58,451 bases of DNA from assembly GCA_001399805.1 (NCBI GenBank), contig LIHJ01000026.1:1-58451 (forward strand). The letters are read 5' to 3'. The notes under the pieces are model-generated. The model was not told where the DNA came from and did no database searches. It was given only the letters and a program-made list of their open reading frames with translations. Both the position numbers and the translations under genes were made by a program. Origin of the DNA: Candidatus Bathyarchaeota archaeon BA1. GTDB lineage: Archaea > Thermoproteota > Bathyarchaeia > Bathyarchaeales > Bathyarchaeaceae. Within the stretch, counting starts at the first letter, position 1. The number at the start of each line of letters is the position of its first letter. Below are positions 53,362 to 58,451 of this stretch, piece after piece.

Positions 53362-53755
53362 CTAAGAAGCGGTTTCTAGAATTTTCGCGACGTCTTTAAC
53401 GTAGGACTCAGATTTCAAGATGTCCTCCTTCACCCCTTCGGGTATGTATTCCCCCTCGTAGAAGCACCTTACATGAAGGTTATGCTCCCTGGCACTAAAT
53501 CGGTCCCGGAGACCCATATCCCTAACCTCAGGGTCCTTATATTGAAGGAGGTCGAGGGCAAGTCTTCTGTCCCTATGGCTCTTAATTTTCTCCTCCGAAA
53601 AGCCCTTTCCTAGGAGGAGGGCGTTGGTGGCCTGGAGGACCGCGTTCCAAGCCTTCTCAGCCGCGTCTCTGATTACAACATCGGTTTTCTCCCTTTCCCA
53701 CCTCTCGAACTCGATTAACGCAGCCTCAGCGAACTTCTTGGCCTCTGAAAGACAT
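53362..53755 (-). pseudogene. HEPN-domain protein with frameshift at the start codon
   Basis: A minus-strand frame of about 130 codons, without a usable start, encodes EAKKFAEAALIEFERWEREK, RDAAEKAWNAVLQATNALLL and FSEEKIKSHRDRRLALDLL, ending YVKDVAKILETAS. This is the helical HEPN/PaREP1-like pattern, in the group that includes antitoxin-paired RNases. An ATG at 53755 (MS...) joins this frame only if one T of a TTT run is removed. So it is a fresh pseudogene or a sequencing error. No MNT partner is adjacent. Confidence 0.65.
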
Positions 53756-53929
53756 TGGGGCTATCCTTTCTCACTCAATCATCATTGTGCTGCCTCACAC
53801 ACAGTTGTGATAAAATATTTTGAGCCTCATTTAAATCTCCCAATATCTGACGCCTCGCATGACGTATGCATATAAGTCATTTACGACGTGGTATCCTCAC
53901 CTTTTAAACCGCCTTATGCTCATGCTGAA

Positions 53930-54829
53930 TTAATAAGAATGTCCCTTTCGTGCTTTCTCTACGTGACATAGCACCTCAAATATTGTTTTTGCGGCTTGTA
54001 TGGCGGTTGTGCCCCCGTCGTAGTGGGGTGCCACCTCAACCACATCAAAAGCGATGATTCTTTGGTCGCATATCCCACACAGGATGTCCAAAAACATGCT
54101 TGTGCATAATCCATCAGGCTCTGGGTTTTGAACTGCTGGTGCGAAGGCGGGGTCCAAAACGTCCATATCGATTGTTAGATAGATCCTTCCATTATCAGCG
54201 AGAAGGTTCTGAGCCCTCTCGATTATTTTCTTAACACCATTCTTTCTGATCTGTTGTACTGTCAAAAATGGTATGTTAAACTTTTTTGCGTAATCTAGCT
54301 CTTCCTTGCAGACAGCACGGGTGCCTATCTCCAAGATTTTCATGGGGTGGATCTGTTCATGGATTCTCCGCATGAACGTGGTGTGGGACATGGTTCTCCC
54401 CATGTATTCGTTCCGCAGGTCTAGGTGAGCGTCGAAGCTCACCACAGCGAAGCTCCTACCGATGCCCCGCATCACCCCAAAAGTGGTGGTGTGCTCACCC
54501 CCAATAACCACGGGATGTTTTCCCGCATCAATGATATCTTTCGTGACCAACTCTAACCGTTTTAGAGTTTCATCCACCTCTCCAGCCACGTTGAGATCGC
54601 CTAAATCGTGGAGCCTCAGATCTTCAAGGTCAATGCCCGATCTAAAACTGTAGGTCTCAATATTGAGGGAGGCTTCCCTGATGGCGAGGGGTGCAAATCT
54701 TGCCCCTGTTCGAAAGGTGCCGGTTATGTCGAAGGGCACCCCAAGGATCACGTGCTTGGCCTCTTCGAATGCCTTTTGGAAACCACTGAAAACCGGGGAT
54801 GGCGAAACAAATAGCTCATGGTAGCTCAT
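53930..54829 (-). CDS. speB: Agmatinase / ureohydrolase
   Basis: This 299-residue ureohydrolase splits agmatine into putrescine and urea in other organisms. Both manganese-binding blocks are present: VVIGGEHTTTFG, SFDAHLDLRNEYMG and TIDMDVLDPAFAPAVQNPEP. Length is normal. Related enzymes on arginine or guanidinobutyrate cannot be ruled out. The end is well conserved (FDVVEVAPHYDGGTTAIQAA). The gene is intact and lies beside the decayed MtrH fragment. Confidence 0.93.
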   Translation of the reverse strand: MSYHELFVSPSPVFSGFQKAFEEAKHVILGVPFDITGTFRTGARFAPLAIREASLNIETYSFRSGIDLEDLRLHDLGDLNVAGEVDETLKRLELVTKDIIDAGKHPVVIGGEHTTTFGVMRGIGRSFAVVSFDAHLDLRNEYMGRTMSHTTFMRRIHEQIHPMKILEIGTRAVCKEELDYAKKFNIPFLTVQQIRKNGVKKIIERAQNLLADNGRIYLTIDMDVLDPAFAPAVQNPEPDGLCTSMFLDILCGICDQRIIAFDVVEVAPHYDGGTTAIQAAKTIFEVLCHVEKARKGHSY

Positions 54830-54864
54830 GTTGTATCATCTTCAATTCAGCTGTGATACAGTCT

Positions 54865-55390
54865 TCAACAGACTGATTTAAAATATTTTGTAAAGTGGTG
54901 GTTTTTTGTCCTAGGCTTTATACCATGTCTTTTCATGGCGTAGGCTATTATTGCATCAGCCATGGCACAAGCGGGAAATACTTCAACGGATTTGGCTATC
55001 GGGCCATAGAATATGAAGTTAGCCCCAAGGCTCTGCATTATTACCGCTGATCCTGCAGAGCAAAGCCTACCTGCGTAGTCACCAAATTCCTTAACATGCT
55101 TCCACGCCAAGATAGCGTTTGAGGGCGCTCCACCCACGGGTAGCCCGAACTCTTCTTTCACCAAGCGAATAGCTTGAGCTGCTAGCCCTATGCTTGGAAC
55201 GTCGAGAATCGCCACATCGATGAGGGCTTTTTCAATTCCGGCTTTATGAGCGAGTTGCAAAATGCCTCTCTCCCTTTAGGATACTAATCCTTCCCTCAGG
55301 CGGGGGGCTTCTGGGGTTGTAGGCCAGTATTATCGCCGTCTTCAACCCCCGCTCTTTGATGGATGCTATCTCTTCATCTTTCACATTGTA
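54865..55390 (-). pseudogene. MtrH-like methyltransferase, truncated and frameshifted
   Basis: The minus strand reads VKDEEIASIKERGLKTAIIL and YNPRSPPPEGRIS, then shifts frame near 55262 to LAHKAGIEKALIDVAILDVP, VGGAPSNAILAWK and LGANFIFYGPIAKSVEVFPA. This is the C-terminal two thirds of MtrH-family methyl-H4MPT/corrinoid methyltransferases. The N-terminal third is replaced by the start of the divergent corrinoid gene, so it cannot be functional. MtrH relatives fused to non-methanogenic methyl transfer are known in Bathyarchaeia (context knowledge). Confidence 0.8.
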
Positions 55391-55391
55391 G

Positions 55392-56050
55392 AGATATCAA
55401 AGTGAGCTTCTTGACGGGTTAGTTGAAGCCGTGGTTAGAGGCGACGAGAAAAAAGTGGAAACGCTTTGTATCAAGGCGGTCAAAGAGAAAATTCCTGTGA
55501 GAGAGGCGATGATAGAAGGCTTGTGCAAGGGTATGGGCATCGTCGGCGAATTATATGAGCGTAGAGAATACTTTCTCGCTGACCTTCTTCTCTCGGCCGA
55601 AGCAATGCGAATAGGGTTAAACTATCTGTTACCTCGATTGAAAGAAGAGGAAAGTGGCGGCTTCGTTGGAAAATATGTGATAGGCGCGGTTAAAGGAAAC
55701 ATCCATGACTTAGGCAAGAACGTTGTTGGGGCTATGCTTAGGGCGGGTGGCTTTGACGTGTATGATTTGGGTGTAGACGTTAATCCAGAGCAGTTTGTTA
55801 GAAAGGTTGAGGAGGTTAATGCGGAGCTGGTTGGTATGTCGGTTTATACGAGTGACGCCCTTCCCATCGTTAGAGAGGTTGAGCGCGCCTTAAGAGAGGC
55901 AGGGTCAGGAACAGGGTCAAAATAATGGTCGGCGGCGCCGCAGCAAGCCCCTCAGTCGCCAAGAAGTATGGAGTTGATGCATATGGAAGGGACGCAATTG
56001 AGGCTGTTAAAATCGCCAAACAATTACTTGAGGAGCTCCGTGGAGGATGA
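55392..56050 (+). pseudogene. MtbC-like corrinoid protein, frameshifted
   Basis: The plus strand has the helical cap (LCIKAVKEKIPVREAMIEGL; ELYERREYFLADLLLSAEAM) and the B12 domain with AVKGNIHDLGKNVVGAMLRA, where the cobalt-binding His lies in the DxHxxG-like NIHDLG. At about 55905 the frame shifts by one base; the other frame continues KIMVGGAAASPSVAKKYGVD and ends at 56050. A GTG at 55431 opens the first part, but upstream family-like codons (ELLDGLVEAVV) have no start. It is probably dead or carries a sequencing error. Confidence 0.82.
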
Positions 56051-56056
56051 AATCAG

Positions 56057-57090
56057 TTGGCACTAGACATAAGTTCAAAGGAGCTGGTCCACAGAGTTTT
56101 TAAAGGCGAAGAAACATTAAGAATCCCCTTATACTTTCTGCTTGCCGATCCTAAAGCGGAGTCAAAAGTAAATGACGTCATAGGCATCACCTGTTGGTTT
56201 AAAGCTTTCAACACTCTCCTGGAGCAAGGAGGCCCTTTTCGAAGAGGGGAAAAACATTTAATGAATGGGTTGAAAAACTGGATGTTAACGCATACTCTTG
56301 GCCATCCGTTGACACGTTACGAGAAGAGGTGATGATGAAGGTCAAGCAGGTTGCGAGCCGCTTCCCCGATAAGTTTACCCAAGCCGAATTCCTTGGGCCA
56401 TGCGAATACTCGGAAAGCGCATGCGCCCCGGGAGGTAAACGAGTTGGTGAAATATCGCTTATCCATCATCACTTTGACTTCGCCATTTTAACCAAGCTCT
56501 CCCATGAAAAAGCAAACGAGCTTCATCAACGCTTCTTTGAAATCATAGAGAACGTGGTGAAGAGTGTGGCTGAGTGTGAAGAGGTAGACTCGATTCGAAT
56601 TGCCGATGATTTTTGTGATTACCGGGGACCCATCTATCATCCAGAGTTTTTGGAGAAAACCATCCTTCCACGGCAAATTGGGCTCGCCAAGATAATTAAG
56701 CGAAGGGGGAAATACGCTGTGCTTCATGCTGATGGAGACATCACACCTTGCTTAAAGGTATTAAGCGCCTATTACGGCGCTTTTCATCCACTTGACCTAC
56801 GCCCTAAACCCACAGTCACTGATGTGAAAATCTGGGCTGACGATGTGGGAAGGCTTAGGCAAAGCTTTCCAAACAATGTTCTCATAACAGGTATTCCCGT
56901 TGATCTGCTTTGTAATAGAGAGGTGAGCCCAATGGAGCTCATAGATGTGGTGAAGTATTTCACGTCTAAAGTTGGCCGGAAAAAGCTTATCTTAGCCAAT
57001 ACCCACCGCCCCTATCCCGGATGGAGCCTCCAAGACTTCATTGAAAAGGCGTGGGCGATAAAAGGGTTTATAGAAGCGTATAAACGATAA
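56057..57090 (+). pseudogene. UroD-family corrinoid/cobamide methyltransferase, one frameshift
   Basis: From the TTG at 56057, behind GGAGG, the first frame reads SSKELVHRVFKGEETLRIPL and WFKAFNTLLEQGGPF. At about 56240 one base shifts the frame to RGKTFNEWVEKLDVNAYSWP. It then runs on unbroken through FTQAEFLGPCEYSE, KYAVLHADGDITPCLKVL and NTHRPYPGWSLQDFI to 57090. The fold is the UroD/MtaA/MtbA barrel that moves methyl groups to or from corrinoid proteins. It follows the corrinoid gene by 6 bases, so the pair was an operon. Confidence 0.8.
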
Positions 57091-57193
57091 CTATGTCGCG
57101 AATCGAAATCTACTGATATCTGAATGTTTTCGCTCATTTTTACGAAATCGATTTATTATTTAAGAGCATACAATTAGACTAAGGGAATGCGAA

Positions 57194-57577
57194 ATGGCGC
57201 AAGGGTCGAAACTCAAGGTCAAAAGGATGGGCTTACTCCTTTCATCAATTTATTACACGGTTGTGGGAGGAGCCCATGCTTTCATCTTGCTACTCTCTGA
57301 TTTCCGGATGCCCCATATCGGGCTTTTGGCTTTTTTAAGCCTGACAACAGCCTATGGCTTGATTAAGATGAGGAAATGGTCAGTTTTGTTAGTGATCATC
57401 CTTTTCCCTTTGGGCACCACCTTCGGCGCAACCACCCTATACACCTCAATCATGCAACAGTCCTCATTCTACCCAAGCTTAGGGATGTTGCTATTTCATC
57501 TCACATTGGTTACATACTTGATTATGAGCGCTGTAGCCTCCATCTATATAATAGCGAAGAGGAAAAGCTTTGAATGA
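57194..57577 (+). CDS. Small membrane protein of unknown function
   Basis: This 127-residue protein has four hydrophobic helices (about 10-32, GLLLSSIYYTVVGGAHAFIL; 37-58; 62-82; 97-120, LFHLTLVTYLIMSAVASIYI) with a basic N-terminus and basic C-terminal tail. No family is recognised. A TATA-like TTATTATTTAAG lies about 30 bases upstream. It is 37 bases before the epimerase gene. Confidence 0.65.
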   Translation: MAQGSKLKVKRMGLLLSSIYYTVVGGAHAFILLLSDFRMPHIGLLAFLSLTTAYGLIKMRKWSVLLVIILFPLGTTFGATTLYTSIMQQSSFYPSLGMLLFHLTLVTYLIMSAVASIYIIAKRKSFE

Positions 57578-57614
57578 AAGCAACACCGGCTATCTTCCCG
57601 AGGGCATAGGTAGC

Positions 57615-58451
57615 ATGAGGCGGGAGTTGAGGGTTCTTGTAACGGGCGGGGCGGGCTTCATCGGGAGCCATCTTGTAGATCGGTTAATGAGAGAGGGATA
57701 CAAGGTAACGGTGCTTGATAATTTAAGCAGTGGAAGTCTGAGGAACGTTGAGTCATGGCTGGGCAATGAACACTTCCGATTTATTCGAGGCGATTTGAAG
57801 GAAAAGCGGATCGCAGAAATGGTGGTTAAAAATACGCAATTAGTGTTTCATTTTGCTGCAAACCCCGAGGTTCGTGTCGGAGAGACTGACCCCTCCATCC
57901 ATTTTGAAGAGAACTTGGTGGCGACGTTTCGTCTCCTTGAAGCCTTGAGGAAGGAGACATCCTTGAGGGCGATTATTTTCGCTTCAACCTCCACGGTGTA
58001 CGGAGAGGCAACCTTAATACCGACGCCTGAAGGCTACGCCCCTTTAATCCCGATCTCGACTTATGGTGCATCAAAGCTGGGTTGCGAGGCATTGATAGGT
58101 GCATATGCCTACACTTTTGGTTTACGTGCCCTGATTTTGCGCTTGGCAAACATCGTGGGACCCAGAGCCACTGCTGGTGTCATCATAGACTTTATCCAAA
58201 AGCTGAAGGTGGACCCCAGTCGCCTTGAAATTCTGGGAGATGGAACCCAAAAAAAGTCTTACCTTCACATTGATGATTGCATGGATGCCATTTTTTGCAC
58301 AACCAATGGATTTCTGAACAGCGATGAGAGGATTGATGTGTACAACATTGGCTCTCCTGATCGCATCACCGTCATGAGAATAGCTGAGATTGTTGCAGAG
58401 GAGATGGGTCTAAGTCCGGATTTCATTACCACGGGCGGGGTGGATGGGGGC
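57615..58451 (+). CDS. NAD-dependent sugar epimerase/dehydratase, partial (GalE-like)
   Basis: The frame stays open for 279 codons to the window edge. It has the NAD motif LVTGGAGFIGSHLVDRLM, the FHFAANPEVRV segment, FASTSTVYGEA (catalytic Ser/Thr) and TYGASKLGCEALI (YxxxK). These mark an extended short-chain dehydrogenase, closest to archaeal UDP-glucose 4-epimerase-like proteins. The C-terminal end is missing only because the window stops. It likely supplies sugars for glycans or glycolipids. Confidence 0.9.
   Translation, partial: MRRELRVLVTGGAGFIGSHLVDRLMREGYKVTVLDNLSSGSLRNVESWLGNEHFRFIRGDLKEKRIAEMVVKNTQLVFHFAANPEVRVGETDPSIHFEENLVATFRLLEALRKETSLRAIIFASTSTVYGEATLIPTPEGYAPLIPISTYGASKLGCEALIGAYAYTFGLRALILRLANIVGPRATAGVIIDFIQKLKVDPSRLEILGDGTQKKSYLHIDDCMDAIFCTTNGFLNSDERIDVYNIGSPDRITVMRIAEIVAEEMGLSPDFITTGGVDGG

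Overview
The window is archaeal chromosome. Evidence: two thermosome genes, a CDC48 ATPase, Alba, ribosomal proteins L35Ae (eL33) and L40e, aEF-1beta, Pth2, archaeal TruD, a family B DNA polymerase and intron-bearing tRNA genes, two of them with introns at non-canonical places. With GrpE-DnaK-DnaJ, a family B polymerase of crenarchaeal look and relics of CO dehydrogenase, MtrH, corrinoid-protein and UroD-type methyltransferase genes, a TACK-type lineage such as Bathyarchaeia is the best guess. That placement is inference. No rRNA gene and no CRISPR array was found.

Layout. 1-900: edge fragment and decayed DNA, including a relic of the start of a FEN-1 gene. 938-11742: protein quality control (CDC48, two thermosome subunits, GrpE-DnaK-DnaJ), with a small inverted-repeat element carrying an 8-bp target duplication between CDC48 and the thermosome genes. 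11800-21900: conserved information-processing and core genes (L35Ae, aEF-1beta, Zn ribbon, geranylgeranyl-reductase family, Pth2, TruD, AspRS, NusA-like, Alba, Lrp-type regulator, SucCD, L40e). 22000-33500: mixed region with four intron-containing tRNA genes, a tyrosine-recombinase relic, an eroded gene of unknown family, a metallo-beta-lactamase fold hydrolase, RpiA, a SPL-like radical SAM protein, an S9 peptidase and an M29 aminopeptidase.

34400-43800 is an accessory island. It begins at tRNA-Leu, whose 3' end is repeated about 820 bp downstream like an att site. It holds an HD protein with an internal deletion, a methyltransferase behind a perfect 20-bp palindrome, truncated thioredoxin-like, LivM and hydroxyacyl-CoA dehydrogenase genes, a TnpB fragment, an orphan IS200/IS605-type right end, a head-packaging cassette of a tailed virus (putative small terminase and clear large terminase), and a putative ribbon-helix-helix regulator with an inverted-repeat operator. 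43802-58451 returns to chromosomal genes (TrpB2, surface protein, QueT, FeS-loop protein, PolB, Nop2/Sun-type methyltransferase, agmatinase, sugar epimerase). Between them lie decayed one-carbon genes: a CO dehydrogenase N-terminus with one in-frame TAG, an MtrH fragment, and corrinoid-protein and UroD-family genes each broken by one frameshift.

The main theme is decay beside intact housekeeping genes. The broken genes are concentrated in mobile, viral and C1-metabolism modules. Several frameshifts fall in runs of 3-4 identical bases, so sequencing error must be excluded before pseudogene calls are taken as final.
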